DNA from: Streptococcus marmotae
Lineage (GTDB): Bacteria > Bacillota > Bacilli > Lactobacillales > Streptococcaceae
Direction of reading: 5' to 3'
Assembly: GCF_001623565.1 (NCBI RefSeq)
Contig: NZ_CP015196.1
Coordinates: forward strand, 1,633,501 to 1,697,500
Length of the DNA stretch: 64,000 nt
Below are positions 37,811 through 47,238 of this stretch, piece after piece. How positions within the stretch are numbered: the first letter of the stretch is position 1; every line of letters starts with the position of its first letter. The translations under genes were made by a program, and so were the position numbers. The notes below the pieces were generated by a model. The model saw only the letters and a program-made list of their open reading frames with translations, was not told the DNA's origin and searched no databases.

Positions 37811-37839
37811 TTGTCAATTTCTTGAAAAAACGGTATAAT
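37811..37839 (+). promoter_or_regulatory. Promoter of rnjB
   Basis: TTGTCA (37811-37816), 17-base spacer, TATAAT (37834-37839), about 80 bases before the ATG. The rest of 37684-37925 holds nothing I recognise. Confidence 0.8.
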
Positions 37840-37925
37840 AGTATGGATATGCAAGAAATTGCAAGACTGTAATTCGACTTGGAACTCCAAGGACCGTTAG
37901 TAAAAAATAAAATGAAGGAGTTATC

Positions 37926-39587
37926 ATGAGTGATATCAAAATTATGGCTTTGGGCGGTGTGAGAGAGAACGGAAAAAACCTCTACATCGCTGAAGTCAAT
38001 GGCATGATTTTCGTCTTAGATGCGGGATTAAAATATCCAGAAAATGAGCAACTAGGCGTTGATGTGATCGTGCCAAATGTCGAGTATTTGGTAGAAAATA
38101 AGGAGCGGGTAGCTGGAATCTTTCTGACCCATGGACATGCGGATGCGATTGGGGCTCTGCCTTATGTATTGGAAAATGTACGTGTACCAGTATTTGGTTC
38201 GCATTTGACCATTGAACTAGCGAAATTGGTCGTGAAAAATTATCAGGCAACCAAGAAATTTAAGGATTTTCATGTGATCAATGCAGGGTCTGAAATTGAT
38301 TTTGGTGCTTCTGTTGTTTCTTTCTTTAAAACAACCCACTCGATTCCAGAGAGTTTAGGAGTGGTTGTCAAGACAGACGAGGGCAATATTGTCTATACGG
38401 GTGATTTCAAATTTGACCAAGCAGCCGATCCCTTTTACAAGACTGATTTTGGGCGTTTAGCAGAAATTGGAAATGAAGGAGTTTTGGCCCTCTTATCTGA
38501 TTCGGCCAATGCAGATAGCAATATTCAAGTAGCGAGCATGCATGAAGAGGCAGAAGAAATTCTCAATACCATTGCGGATTGGGAAGGACGGGTGATTGTT
38601 GCAGCGGTTGCAAGCAATATCGTGCGGATCCAGCAAATCTTTGATGCTGCTGAAGCAACTGGTCGCCGTGTTGTATTGACAGGACACGATGTGGAGAATA
38701 TTGTCCGCACAGCCATTGATTTGAAAAAATTACGGTTGGTCAGCGAGCGTTTGTTGATTAAACCAAAAGAAATGGCAAAATTTGAAGATAATGAGCTGAT
38801 TATCTTGGAAACAGGTCGTATGGGCGAGCCGTTGAACGGATTGCGTAGGATGTCAATTGGCCGTCACCGTTATGTGGAAATCAAGGACGGCGATTTGGTT
38901 TATATTGTGACAACGCCAACTATTTCAAAAGAAGCAGTTGTTGCGCGTGTCGAAAACATGATTTATCAGGCAGGTGGAGTGGTTAAGTCCATTACGAAAA
39001 ACTTGCGGGTATCTGGACACGGGAATGCGCGTGATTTGCAGTTGATGCTCAACATCTTGCGTCCTAAGTATCTGTTCCCAGTTCAAGGGGAGTATCGTCA
39101 GCTAGATGCCCACGCGCGTGTAGCACTTGAAATTGGTCACTATCCAGAAAATATCTTTATCGTCAAACGTGGAGACATCATGAGCTATGAACAAGGCGAA
39201 TTTGTCCATAATGGCTCTGTGCCAGCAGGGGATGTCATGATTGATGGAAATGCTATTGGAGATGTTGGCAATATCGTGCTTCGTGACCGAAAAATTTTAT
39301 CAGAAGATGGTATTTTCATCGTAGCCATTACAGTGAATCGTCGTGAGAAACGCATCATTTCAAAAGCCAAAGTCAATACACGTGGATTTGTCTATGTCAA
39401 AAAGAGTAGAGATATTTTGCGTGAGGCTTCTGAATTAGTCAATATTACTGTCGAAAATTATTTTACCAAGGATACGTTTGACTGGTCAGAACTGAAATCA
39501 TCTGTCCGAGATGAACTAGCCAAGTACCTCTTTGACCAAACGAAGCGCCGTCCGGCTATTTTGCCTGTTATTATGGAAGTGAAATAA
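37926..39587 (+). CDS. rnjB: Ribonuclease J2, degenerate active site
   Basis: 553 residues, metallo-beta-lactamase/beta-CASP fold. The metal motif reads THGHADAIGALPY, so the usual H-x-H-x-D-H has lost its last His (Ala). Later marks are TTHSIPESLG, VYTGDFKFD, LLSDSANAD and VSGHGNARDLQLM with SGH intact. The C-terminal domain ends KYLFDQTKRRPAILPVIMEVK (cited as DQTKRRPAILPVIM). This substitution is what I recall of streptococcal RNase J2, which is weak or inactive alone and pairs with RNase J1 in mRNA decay. Same neighbour (estA) as in pneumococcus. Confidence 0.93.
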   Translation: MSDIKIMALGGVRENGKNLYIAEVNGMIFVLDAGLKYPENEQLGVDVIVPNVEYLVENKERVAGIFLTHGHADAIGALPYVLENVRVPVFGSHLTIELAKLVVKNYQATKKFKDFHVINAGSEIDFGASVVSFFKTTHSIPESLGVVVKTDEGNIVYTGDFKFDQAADPFYKTDFGRLAEIGNEGVLALLSDSANADSNIQVASMHEEAEEILNTIADWEGRVIVAAVASNIVRIQQIFDAAEATGRRVVLTGHDVENIVRTAIDLKKLRLVSERLLIKPKEMAKFEDNELIILETGRMGEPLNGLRRMSIGRHRYVEIKDGDLVYIVTTPTISKEAVVARVENMIYQAGGVVKSITKNLRVSGHGNARDLQLMLNILRPKYLFPVQGEYRQLDAHARVALEIGHYPENIFIVKRGDIMSYEQGEFVHNGSVPAGDVMIDGNAIGDVGNIVLRDRKILSEDGIFIVAITVNRREKRIISKAKVNTRGFVYVKKSRDILREASELVNITVENYFTKDTFDWSELKSSVRDELAKYLFDQTKRRPAILPVIMEVK

Positions 39588-39704
39588 GAGAGTCGTTTAG
39601 GTTTAATTGATTGCGTTTTGTCTAACTTCAGTTATACCTGTGACTCGTTGTCTAGTACCAAAAAAACTGAAAGACGATAGCATAACAGATAAGAATAAGA
39701 AGAG

Positions 39705-39747
39705 AAAGGTGGTAGCTACTTTAACAAGACAAAGTAGCACCTTTTTC
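39705..39747 (+). terminator. Terminator between rnjB and estA
   Basis: AAAGGTG (39705-39711) and CTACTTT (39716-39722) pair with AAAGTAG (39731-39737) and CACCTTT (39738-39744), with a GTAG bulge in the left arm, then a T-run. It lies only 19 bases before the estA ATG, so it could also act as an attenuator. Confidence 0.75.
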
Positions 39748-39765
39748 TATGATATGGAGAAGAAA

Positions 39766-40551
39766 ATGGCTTTAATGAGTATTACCTATTATTCGCAAGT
39801 AATGGATTTGGACTTGTCGGTGCAGGTCTTGTATCCAGACAAGGGACGGGTGGAAAATCCCGATGATACCGATATTCCTGTCCTCTATCTCCTCCATGGA
39901 ATGGGTGGTAGGGATACGACTTGGCTACGCTTAACCGCTTTGGAGCGCTTGGTGAGAAAAACCAATCTCATCGTTGTCATGCCCGATACCCATAATGGTT
40001 GGTATGTCAATACCCAGTATGGCTACCCCTATTTTGACGCCTTAGCTGTAGAATTACCGGCTGTTTTGCAACGCTTTTTCCCAAATATGACTGATAAACG
40101 TGCAAAAACCTTTATTGCAGGTCTGTCGATGGGAGGGTATGGTGCCTTGCGTTTAGCCTTAGAAACTAATCGCTTTTCGTATGCGGCCAGCTTATCAGGT
40201 GCTTTGAGCTTTAAGGATTTTGACCCACGGACAGAAAGTTTAGGGAATACTGCTTATTGGACAGGAACCTTTGGGGAAATTGCAGACTGGGAAAGCCCAG
40301 ACAATCCCCATTCCTTGGTGAATCTTGCTAAAACAGCTGACAAAGACACTAAGATGTATATCTGGTGCGGTGAAGAGGATTTTCTTATCGGTGCAAATGA
40401 TTTTGCAGCGCAATCCTTTAAAGACTTAGGTTATGATGTGGACTATCAAACAGCATCAGGTAAGCATGAATGGTACTATTGGGACAAGCAGCTGGAGGTT
40501 ATTCTAGCTTGGCTACCGATTGATTTTCAATTGGAAGAACGCTTGAGTTAG
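39766..40551 (+). CDS. estA: Esterase EstA (tributyrin esterase type)
   Basis: About 261 residues from ATG 39766, which has GGAGA six bases upstream; a longer reading from 39607 would run through the terminator. The alpha/beta hydrolase fold shows the oxyanion motif [12 protein letters not shown], nucleophile elbow [11 protein letters not shown] (about residue 123), acid in CGEEDFLI and catalytic His in [10 protein letters not shown]. It belongs to the esterase D/S-formylglutathione hydrolase branch; the pneumococcal orthologue EstA acts on short acyl esters and deacetylates sialic-acid-type substrates. It has no signal peptide. Confidence 0.9.
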   Translation: MALMSITYYSQVMDLDLSVQVLYPDKGRVENPDDTDIPVLYLLHGMGGRDTTWLRLTALERLVRKTNLIVVMPDTHNGWYVNTQYGYPYFDALAVELPAVLQRFFPNMTDKRAKTFIAGLSMGGYGALRLALETNRFSYAASLSGALSFKDFDPRTESLGNTAYWTGTFGEIADWESPDNPHSLVNLAKTADKDTKMYIWCGEEDFLIGANDFAAQSFKDLGYDVDYQTASGKHEWYYWDKQLEVILAWLPIDFQLEERLS

Positions 40552-40639
40552 GCTGGCGAATTGCTGTGTTTATAGATGCTAAAAAGTAAATCAGGAAGTG
40601 AGGAGGACTTGAACCTAGCCTCGTTGGGATAATAGAGAC

Positions 40640-42547
40640 ATGATTATTTTACAAGCGAATAAAATTGAGCGCTCCTTTGCAGGGGAGGTGCTCTTTGAAA
40701 ATATTAACTTGCAGGTGGATGAACGGGATCGGATTGCCCTTGTGGGGAAAAATGGTGCTGGAAAATCGACCTTACTGAAAATTTTAGTTGGCGAAGAAGC
40801 ACCAACCAGTGGGGACATCAATCGGAAGAAAGATTTGTCCCTGTCCTATTTAGCGCAAAATAGTCGCTTTGAATCAGAAAATACAGTCTATGATGAAATG
40901 TTGCAGGTATTTGCTGAACTGCGTCAGACTGAAAAACGCCTAAGAGATATGGAATTGCAGATGGGTGAATTGACAGGACAAGCCCTTGAGCAGTTGATTC
41001 AGACCTATGATAGTTTATCCGAAGAATTTCGAGTGGCAGGAGGCTTTACCTACGAGGCAGATATTCGTGCGCTATTAAATGGCTTTAAGTTTGACGAGTC
41101 CATGTGGCAGATGAAGATTTCAGCCCTATCAGGTGGACAAAATACCCGCTTGGCCTTGGCGAAGATGCTACTTGAAAAGCCGGAATTGTTAGTCCTTGAC
41201 GAGCCAACCAACCATTTGGATATTGAAACAATTGCTTGGCTGGAAAACTATCTCGTGCATTACAAGGGGGCGCTACTGATTGTCAGCCATGACCGTTATT
41301 TTCTCGATAAGGTTGCTACGATTACGCTCGATTTGACTGCGACATCGCTGGATCGGTATGTGGGGAATTATTCTACTTTTGTGGAGTTAAAAGAGCAAAA
41401 ATTACTGACAGAATGGCAAAATTATGAAAAGCAGCAAAAAGAAATTGCTAAATTAGAAGATTTTGTTCAAAAGAACATTGTTCGTGCTTCTACGACCAAG
41501 CGAGCCCAGGCAAGGCGCAAGCAATTGGAAAAAATGGAGCGCTTGGACAAACCAACCTTGCAGCAAAAATCTGCTCATATGGCCTTTCGTTCAGAAAAGA
41601 CCTCTGGGAATATTGTCTTAACGGTAGAGCAAGCAGCAGTAGGCTACCAAAATGAGATTTTATCTGAGCCGATTCGTATCGATCAACGCAAGTTAGATGC
41701 CATTGCGATTGTCGGTCCAAATGGGATTGGGAAGACAACCCTCTTAAAATCCATTATTGGGCAGATTCCCTTTGTCAAAGGAGAGGCAAAGTTTGGAGCC
41801 AATGTAGAAGTAGGCTACTATGATCAAACCCAGTCAGCCTTGACACCTTCCAACTCTGTACTGGAAGAATTATGGTCAGCCTTTCCAACACGCCCTGAGG
41901 TGGATATTCGCAATCGACTTGGTGCCTTTCTCTTCTCAGGAGATGATGTGAAAAAGTCCATTTCTATGCTATCAGGCGGTGAAAAGGCGCGTGTTCTCCT
42001 TGCAAAATTGTCCATGGAAAACAATAATTTTTTGATTTTGGATGAGCCGACTAACCACTTGGATATTGATAGTAAAGAAGTTTTGGAAGATGCTTTGATT
42101 CAGTATGACGGTACTCTTCTTTTTGTCAGCCATGACCGCTACTTTATCAATCGAGTTGCGACAAAGGTATTAGAGCTATCAGAAACCGGAAGTACCCTTT
42201 ATCTGGGTGATTATGATTATTATTTGGAGAAAAAAGCAGAGCAACTAGCAAATGCGGAACAGGCAGTAGAAGTCGACAGTACAGCTAGTTCGAGCGGAGC
42301 AACCGACTACCAAGCTCAGAAAGAAAACCAAAAAGAGCAGCGTAAAATCGCCCGTAGGCTTGAGCAAATCGAAACAGAGATGGAGGAATTGGAAGGGCGA
42401 TCAACCCAACTCCAAGCTGCCATGTTAGCAACCAATGATGTGGGTGAATTAACAGATCTCCAAAACGAAATCGAAGCCCTAGCCCTTCAGCAGGACCAAT
42501 TAATGCAGGAATGGGAAGAGTTAGCTGAAAAAATTGAGCAGCTCTGA
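40640..42547 (+). CDS. ABC-F family ribosome-associated ATPase (Uup/YfmR-like)
   Basis: 635 residues: two ABC domains without TM segments (Walker A GKNGAGKSTLLK about residue 37 and GPNGIGKTTLLK about 356; signatures LSGGQNTRLALA and LSGGEKARVLLA; Walker B LVLDEPTNHLDIE twice), joined by a P-site tRNA-interaction linker (about 245-320, rich in K, E and Q). A C-terminal coiled coil spans about 560-635. The coiled coil marks the Uup/YfmR branch, which resolves stalled ribosomes, rather than the antibiotic-resistance ABC-Fs. It is probably monocistronic. Confidence 0.9.
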   Translation: MIILQANKIERSFAGEVLFENINLQVDERDRIALVGKNGAGKSTLLKILVGEEAPTSGDINRKKDLSLSYLAQNSRFESENTVYDEMLQVFAELRQTEKRLRDMELQMGELTGQALEQLIQTYDSLSEEFRVAGGFTYEADIRALLNGFKFDESMWQMKISALSGGQNTRLALAKMLLEKPELLVLDEPTNHLDIETIAWLENYLVHYKGALLIVSHDRYFLDKVATITLDLTATSLDRYVGNYSTFVELKEQKLLTEWQNYEKQQKEIAKLEDFVQKNIVRASTTKRAQARRKQLEKMERLDKPTLQQKSAHMAFRSEKTSGNIVLTVEQAAVGYQNEILSEPIRIDQRKLDAIAIVGPNGIGKTTLLKSIIGQIPFVKGEAKFGANVEVGYYDQTQSALTPSNSVLEELWSAFPTRPEVDIRNRLGAFLFSGDDVKKSISMLSGGEKARVLLAKLSMENNNFLILDEPTNHLDIDSKEVLEDALIQYDGTLLFVSHDRYFINRVATKVLELSETGSTLYLGDYDYYLEKKAEQLANAEQAVEVDSTASSSGATDYQAQKENQKEQRKIARRLEQIETEMEELEGRSTQLQAAMLATNDVGELTDLQNEIEALALQQDQLMQEWEELAEKIEQL

Positions 42548-42621
42548 TTGAGGTCACTGAAAAAGTCAAAGTGATCGAAAATGCAACGAATAATCTCAGA
42601 CAAAAAGTAGAATAAAAAGCT

Positions 42622-42679
42622 AAAAACCGACTGATTGATACCTCGTCTCTTTTGAGAAAGTACTATCATTCGGTTTTTA
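42622..42679 (+). terminator. Terminator after the ABC-F gene
   Basis: AAAACCGA (about 42623-42630) and TCGGTTTT (42670-42677) with a large loop, then TTAT. Confidence 0.65.
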
Positions 42680-43039
42680 TCGTATTATTCTTTATCAAAA
42701 GTCTTTTTCAGTAGGCTTCGCTCTGATTATCCTAATATTTTTATACTCACTGAAAATAAAAGTTAGCATTTTGCTGCTTTCTTAGATGGTTCAGGCATAG
42801 ACTATCTATTTTTTATTACTGTCTATTCCATTTACTAAAAAAGCATCCTAATTGACTCACTTAGTTCTATACATTTTATAGCAAAATTATAGATAAACCG
42901 CCTATTTTTGAAGTTGAATGAGTAATAAAGGCTATACAGACTATTCTGAAAGAGTATCTTCTATTTTATAGGATATTCTTTTTTACTAAATAAGTGGAAT
43001 TAATTTTACTAAAAAAGAATTAAAGTTAGTAAAAAGTAG
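42680..43039 (+). other. AT-rich non-coding region upstream of mgl
   Basis: No credible gene. It contains a possible terminator, AAGAGTATC (about 42951-42959) with GATATTCTT (about 42972-42980) and T-run, which would end an unknown short transcript. A weak TTGACT near 42862 is the only promoter-like partner. It also holds repeated TTTACTAA elements, listed separately. Confidence 0.4.
42981..43034 (+). promoter_or_regulatory. Putative operator: TTTTACTAA half-sites before mgl
   Basis: TTTTACTAA at 42981-42989 and 43004-43012, with the inverse TTAGTAAAA at 43026-43034, spaced 22-23 bases, about two helical turns. A further TTTACTAAAA occurs at 42831-42840. The last two form TTTTACTAA-N13-TTAGTAAAA ending five bases before the -35, a good place for a sugar-responsive regulator of the LacI/GalR class. 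The regulator is not in the window. Confidence 0.5.
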
Positions 43040-43068
43040 TTGACAAACCAACTGTAAAAATGTATTAT
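43040..43068 (+). promoter_or_regulatory. Promoter of the mgl operon
   Basis: TTGACA (43040-43045), 17-base spacer, TATTAT (43063-43068); start expected near 43075. Confidence 0.85.
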
Positions 43069-43081
43069 TAATATATAAAAA

Positions 43082-43094
43082 GAAACCGCTTTCA
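43082..43094 (+). promoter_or_regulatory. cre-like CcpA site
   Basis: GAAACCGCTTTCA; the reverse strand reads TGAAAGCGGTTTC, close to the cre consensus TGNAANCGNNNNCA. It lies just after the predicted start site, where CcpA binding would block transcription when glucose is present. Confidence 0.7.
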
Positions 43095-43137
43095 AAGAAA
43101 AAGGGTTATCTATACCTATAGAAAGGAAATTTTTAGG

Positions 43138-44208
43138 ATGAAAAAATTTTTGAAATATGTAGCGATTGCCTTTGCGGCAGTGCTATTGGTTGCATGCGGA
43201 GCAAAAGGTGGAGGAGAATCCGGTTCCGGAAAAACCTATAATGTCGGAGTTGCCATTTATAAATTTGATGATAACTTTATGACCTTGTATCGTGAGGAAT
43301 TAGAACGGTATTTTGGGGAATTAAGTAAAAAAACAGGCAATAAATATGTGTTGGATATTCAGGATGGAAAACAAGATCAAGCAACACAAACAGAGCAAAT
43401 CAATAATTTTATTGCACAAGGAAAAGATGTCATTTTAGCAAACCTAGTAGACCCTACAGCTGCTGGTAGCATTATCAATTCTGCTAAATCAGCGAATATT
43501 CCTGTCGTGTTAATTAACCGGGAACCAGAAGTAGATGAGCTAAATATTTGGCCTGGTAAAACTACCTATGTTGGAGCTGATGCCACTCAATCAGGAACTT
43601 TCCAAGGAGAAATCATCGCAGCAACAGCTTCTAAAGGGGATTTAAACGGTGATGGTGTCGTTAATTATATTACCCTTTTTGGGGACCCAGCCAACGTTGA
43701 TGCGCAACAACGGACAGCTTATTCCGTTAAAGCTCTTGATGCTGCAGGAATTAAACGTAAGGCGCTTGCTGAGCCATATCTTGCTAACTGGGATACTGCA
43801 AAAGGTCAAGAAGTGACAGCTTCTGCGCTTGAACAATTCGGCGACAAGCTAGAAGTCGTGTTTGCAAATAATGACGGTATGGCAGTAGGAGCTGTAACAG
43901 CTATCAAAGCTGCAAAACGGACAGTTGGTAAAGATATTCTTGTTGTTGGGGTCGATGCGATTCCAGATGCGATGGAACTTCTTGCAAAAGGAGAATTGAC
44001 AGGTACAGTTTTGAATGACCACTTTAATCAGTCTCACACTGCTGCAAATGTTGCCGTTAAATTGATGAATGGTGAAGATGTCGAGTCTTATTACTGGGTT
44101 GACTATGTGAAGGTAACCAAGAAAGAAGATTCTCAACTAAAAGAAGCTGAGCCAAAGACTGAGACAACAAAAGAGGCCAAAGAACGTTACGCAAAACGCG
44201 ACAAATAA
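43138..44208 (+). CDS. mglB: Galactose/methyl-galactoside-type ABC transporter, substrate-binding lipoprotein
   Basis: 356 residues. Lipoprotein signal with lipobox LLVAC (Cys20) and a short Gly/Ser linker, then a periplasmic-binding-protein type I fold: YNVGVAIYKFDDNFM, DILVVGVDAIPDAMELLAKGELTGTVLND near the C-terminus (cited as VGVDAIPDAMELLAKG), and the Ca2+-loop-like GDLNGDGVVNY. These resemble MglB galactose/glucose-binding proteins. A Lys/Glu-rich tail (about 325-356) is unusual for MglB. It is the first gene of mglBAC and under cre control. Other hexoses cannot be excluded. Confidence 0.87.
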   Translation: MKKFLKYVAIAFAAVLLVACGAKGGGESGSGKTYNVGVAIYKFDDNFMTLYREELERYFGELSKKTGNKYVLDIQDGKQDQATQTEQINNFIAQGKDVILANLVDPTAAGSIINSAKSANIPVVLINREPEVDELNIWPGKTTYVGADATQSGTFQGEIIAATASKGDLNGDGVVNYITLFGDPANVDAQQRTAYSVKALDAAGIKRKALAEPYLANWDTAKGQEVTASALEQFGDKLEVVFANNDGMAVGAVTAIKAAKRTVGKDILVVGVDAIPDAMELLAKGELTGTVLNDHFNQSHTAANVAVKLMNGEDVESYYWVDYVKVTKKEDSQLKEAEPKTETTKEAKERYAKRDK

Positions 44209-44248
44209 GTCAGCAATCATAGATAACCAGTTTGAAAAATGATTTCTT

Positions 44249-44299
44249 CTGTCCCACGGACTAAGACACCACGGTGAAAGGATTGTGGGGCAGATTTTT
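44249..44299 (+). terminator. Intercistronic hairpin between mglB and mglA
   Basis: CTGTCCCAC (44249-44257) and GTGGGGCAG (44285-44293) with one G-T pair, followed by ATTTTTA. Probably partial termination or mRNA protection that raises binding-protein levels, the same arrangement as after trpX. Confidence 0.6.
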
Positions 44300-44331
44300 A
44301 ATGCTGAAAAAGAAAGTAGGTCAGACAGAAA

Positions 44332-45864
44332 ATGAGTGAGTATATTTTGGAGATGCAGCATATCACCAAGACATTTCCTGGAGTAAAAGCATTAGATGAT
44401 GTCACCTTTCGCTTAAGACCTGGTACCGTGCATGCCCTGATGGGAGAAAATGGTGCAGGTAAGTCAACCTTGATGAAATGTCTGTTTGGTATCTACCATC
44501 GAGATGGAGGTTCCATTCTCTTTAATGGTAAGGAGGTTGATTTCAAGGATTCAAAAGAGTCGATTGATGCAGGTATTTCCATGATTCATCAAGAATTGCA
44601 ACCAATTCGAATGATGACGATTGCCGAGAATGTTTTCCTGGGAAATTACCCTCTTGGGAAATTCAATCTAGTGAATCATGCCAAGATGAATGAAGAAACG
44701 AGAATCTTATTAGATGAGGTAGGACTTTATCTTAATCCAAATACCTTATTGAATGATTTGACGGTATCGCAAATGCAATCTGTCGAGATTGCAAAGGCCA
44801 TTTCGCACCATGCCAAGGTTGTGATTATGGATGAGCCGACTTCCTCTTTGACCTCATCGGAAGTAGAGAAGCTCTTTGAAATCATTGAAAAATTAAAATC
44901 AAAAAATATCGGAATTATCTATATTTCTCATAAAATGGACGAAATTTTACGGATTTCTGATGATATTACTGTCATGCGGGATGGACAGTATGTAGGAACT
45001 TGGCCAGCCAAGGAAATGACAACTGCAAAGATTATTCAAGCCATGGTTGGTCGGGAGTTGACCAGTCTTTTTCCAGAAAAAACCAATCAAATTTCAGAAG
45101 AAATCGTTCTTGAATTACAAGATCTCACTTCGCCAAATCCTCTTTCCTTTAAACATGCGAGCTTTACGCTCCGAAAAGGTGAAGTGCTAGGAATTGGTGG
45201 CTTGGTTGGCGCACAGCGGACGGAGCTAATGGAAGCTCTCTATGGTATGCGGGTCTTACAGCAAGGAAAAATTCTCATCAAGGGACAAGAGGTCACCATC
45301 AAACGTCCTGCTGATGCGATTAAAAATCGCATTGCCCTCGTTACTGAGGATCGAAGATACAATGGTATTTTTGGTGTCTTGTCCATTACAGATAATGCAT
45401 CTGTTGCAGCCTTGAAAGAGTACATTGGCAGGATGGGTCTATTGGATGAAAAGAAAATGAACCGAGTCGTCGAAGATAATGTTGAGCGCTTGCGTGTGAA
45501 AACTCCCAATAATAAGACAAGAATTGAGAGCTTATCGGGAGGAAACCAGCAGAAGGTCATATTAGCAAGATGGCTTGCTAACCATCCAGATATTTTGATT
45601 TTAGATGAACCAACGCGTGGGATTGACGTTGGTGCAAAATATGAAATTTATCAGATCATCAATGATTTAGCAGCAGAAGGAAAATCCATTATCATGATTA
45701 CCTCAGAAATGTCTGAGTTACTAGGTGTCTCAGATCGAATCATGGTCATGTGTGAAGGTCGAGTTGCAGGATTTTTAGATCGGGAAGTAGCAACCCAAGA
45801 GTCTGTCATGACCCTTGCTACAAAATTTATGGGAGCTCATGAAGGAGGAAAGGAAAGTGTTTAA
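44332..45864 (+). CDS. mglA: Sugar ABC transporter, ATP-binding protein (two ABC domains)
   Basis: 510 residues, tandem ABC halves as in MglA/RbsA. The first has Walker A GENGAGKSTLMK (about 36), signature LTVSQMQSVEIAKA and Walker B VVIMDEPTSSL. The second has a degenerate Walker A (GLVGAQRTELMEAL, about 290), signature LSGGNQQKVILAR and LILDEPTRGIDVGAKYEIY. A weak second nucleotide site is normal for this class (CUT2). It energises uptake with MglB and MglC. The SD before ATG 44332 is weak. The stop overlaps the mglC start. Confidence 0.93.
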   Translation: MSEYILEMQHITKTFPGVKALDDVTFRLRPGTVHALMGENGAGKSTLMKCLFGIYHRDGGSILFNGKEVDFKDSKESIDAGISMIHQELQPIRMMTIAENVFLGNYPLGKFNLVNHAKMNEETRILLDEVGLYLNPNTLLNDLTVSQMQSVEIAKAISHHAKVVIMDEPTSSLTSSEVEKLFEIIEKLKSKNIGIIYISHKMDEILRISDDITVMRDGQYVGTWPAKEMTTAKIIQAMVGRELTSLFPEKTNQISEEIVLELQDLTSPNPLSFKHASFTLRKGEVLGIGGLVGAQRTELMEALYGMRVLQQGKILIKGQEVTIKRPADAIKNRIALVTEDRRYNGIFGVLSITDNASVAALKEYIGRMGLLDEKKMNRVVEDNVERLRVKTPNNKTRIESLSGGNQQKVILARWLANHPDILILDEPTRGIDVGAKYEIYQIINDLAAEGKSIIMITSEMSELLGVSDRIMVMCEGRVAGFLDREVATQESVMTLATKFMGAHEGGKESV

Positions 45865-46867
45865 AGCAGAGAGTCCAAAAACAGCAAAACCATTTAATCT
45901 AGGGGATTTTTTGACAAAAAATTCTATGTATATCGTTGTTGCTGTCATGATTTTATATACAGGATTGACGCAGGATAACTTCTTTACGGTTGGAAATGCA
46001 GCCAATATTATGGCTAATACTTCCGTTCGTTTTATTATTGCGCTTGGAGTATCAGGCTGTTTGATTATTAGGGGGACAGACCTATCTGCTGGTCGGATTG
46101 TTGGTTTGACCGCCATTATCACAGCTACACTTGTCCAGCGTCCTGATTTTGTGGATAAATTTTTTCCAAATTTACCAGATCTACCCATTATTGTTCCCTT
46201 ACTAGTGGCTTTGATTGTCGGCGCTACCTTGGGATTGTTAAATGGGGCGATTGTATCCTTTTTAAATGTTCCACCATTTTTGGCGACTTTAGGAACGCAG
46301 ATTATGATTTACGGCTTTGTTTTGATTTACTCAAAAAGTAAGCCAATTGGAACGTTCAAGGATGAATTTGTTGCCTTTGGTCAAGGAAAGTTATTTGGAT
46401 TTCTTCCATATATTACCATTGTTGCAGCGATTATCGGCTTAGCCATGTGGGTACTTTACAATAAAACTCGTTATGGGAAGTACATGTATGCTATTGGTGG
46501 GAATGAACATGCAGCAGAAGTGTCTGGTGTCAATGTTGGATTTTCTAAAATAAAAATCTTCCTTCTAGCCGGTTTGCTCTATGGTTTGGCAGGTTTCTTA
46601 CTCTCTGCCAAGACAGGTTCTGCTGGAGCTGGAGCCGGTATGGGATACGAATTAGATGCTATTGCCTCAGCGACCATTGGTGGCGTTTCAACTGCTGGAG
46701 GACAAGGTACCGTTCCTGGAATTCTCTTAGGGGTCTTTGTTTTTGAATTATTGAAAGTCTGCCTCACCTATTTGGGAGTGACTCCAGATATGACCAATGT
46801 AATCCAAGGTATTGTTATTGTCGTAGCAGTAGCACTTGATATTCGCAAGACTATGGTGAAAAAATAG
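45857..46867 (+). CDS. mglC: Sugar ABC transporter, permease
   Basis: About 336 residues from GTG 45857, preceded by a perfect AAGGAGG (45842-45848); ATG 45839 is possible but has a poorer SD. Eight to nine TM helices. Family marks of the RbsC/MglC permeases are GVSGCLIIRGTDLSAGRIVGLTAI (cited as IIRGTDLSAGRIVGL, about 68), FLATLGTQIMIYG, YAIGGNEHAAEVSGVN and GYELDAIASATIGGVS. It closes the mglBAC operon. Confidence 0.92.
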   Translation: MFKAESPKTAKPFNLGDFLTKNSMYIVVAVMILYTGLTQDNFFTVGNAANIMANTSVRFIIALGVSGCLIIRGTDLSAGRIVGLTAIITATLVQRPDFVDKFFPNLPDLPIIVPLLVALIVGATLGLLNGAIVSFLNVPPFLATLGTQIMIYGFVLIYSKSKPIGTFKDEFVAFGQGKLFGFLPYITIVAAIIGLAMWVLYNKTRYGKYMYAIGGNEHAAEVSGVNVGFSKIKIFLLAGLLYGLAGFLLSAKTGSAGAGAGMGYELDAIASATIGGVSTAGGQGTVPGILLGVFVFELLKVCLTYLGVTPDMTNVIQGIVIVVAVALDIRKTMVKK

Positions 46868-46978
46868 TAGCTTTAGCGAAGAAACACTGAATAAGGATTG
46901 CAGTGTTCACCATTCTTAGGAAGTGTAGGTTCATTCCTTATTATTGAGTAACACTAGAAATAGTCACAGATAAAAACG

Positions 46979-47007
46979 ACTGCCTTATCAAATGATGATA
47001 GGGCAGT
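46979..47007 (+). terminator. Hairpin after mglC
   Basis: ACTGCCTTATC (46979-46989) and GATAGGGCAGT (46997-47007) with one G-T pair. No strong T-run follows, so it may only stabilise the 3' end. Confidence 0.55.
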
Positions 47008-47110
47008 ATCTTATGATGTGTCGCTTGGTCGGTCTTTTTTCGTAAGAACGGAAGACTTCTTGCCCGCTCCCGTTGCCTCTTAAAGTGGCATTTGGTCTGA
47101 TAAAAAAACT

Positions 47111-47157
47111 AAAAACCAGTGGAAATCCATGTCAGGGTAAGTTCCACTGGTTTTTAT
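47111..47157 (+). terminator. Strong bidirectional terminator
   Basis: AAAAACCAGTGGAA (47111-47124) and TTCCACTGGTTTTT (47142-47155), perfect 14 bp with a 17-base loop. Confidence 0.9.
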
Positions 47158-47225
47158 AACTGTTGTCTTCATGTCTCTTTTAGGCGAATTTAGTTAAAAA
47201 AATGAGCGCACAAAATCCCTTGGTT

Positions 47226-47238
47226 TGAAAGCGTTTTA
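47226..47238 (+). promoter_or_regulatory. cre-like site in the mglC-lepA gap
   Basis: TGAAAGCGTTTTA resembles a CcpA site, but it lies 120 bases before the lepA promoter, and the gene it would control is not evident. The gap 46868-47383 has no other gene; a 12-bp inverted repeat GTAAGTTCCACT (47137-47148) and AGTGGAACTTAC (47264-47275) brackets this site. Confidence 0.4.

Noticed and set aside
39605..39765. N-terminal extension of EstA from 39607
   Set aside because: It would translate through a terminator hairpin and lacks homology to the esterase family; ATG 39766 has a proper SD.
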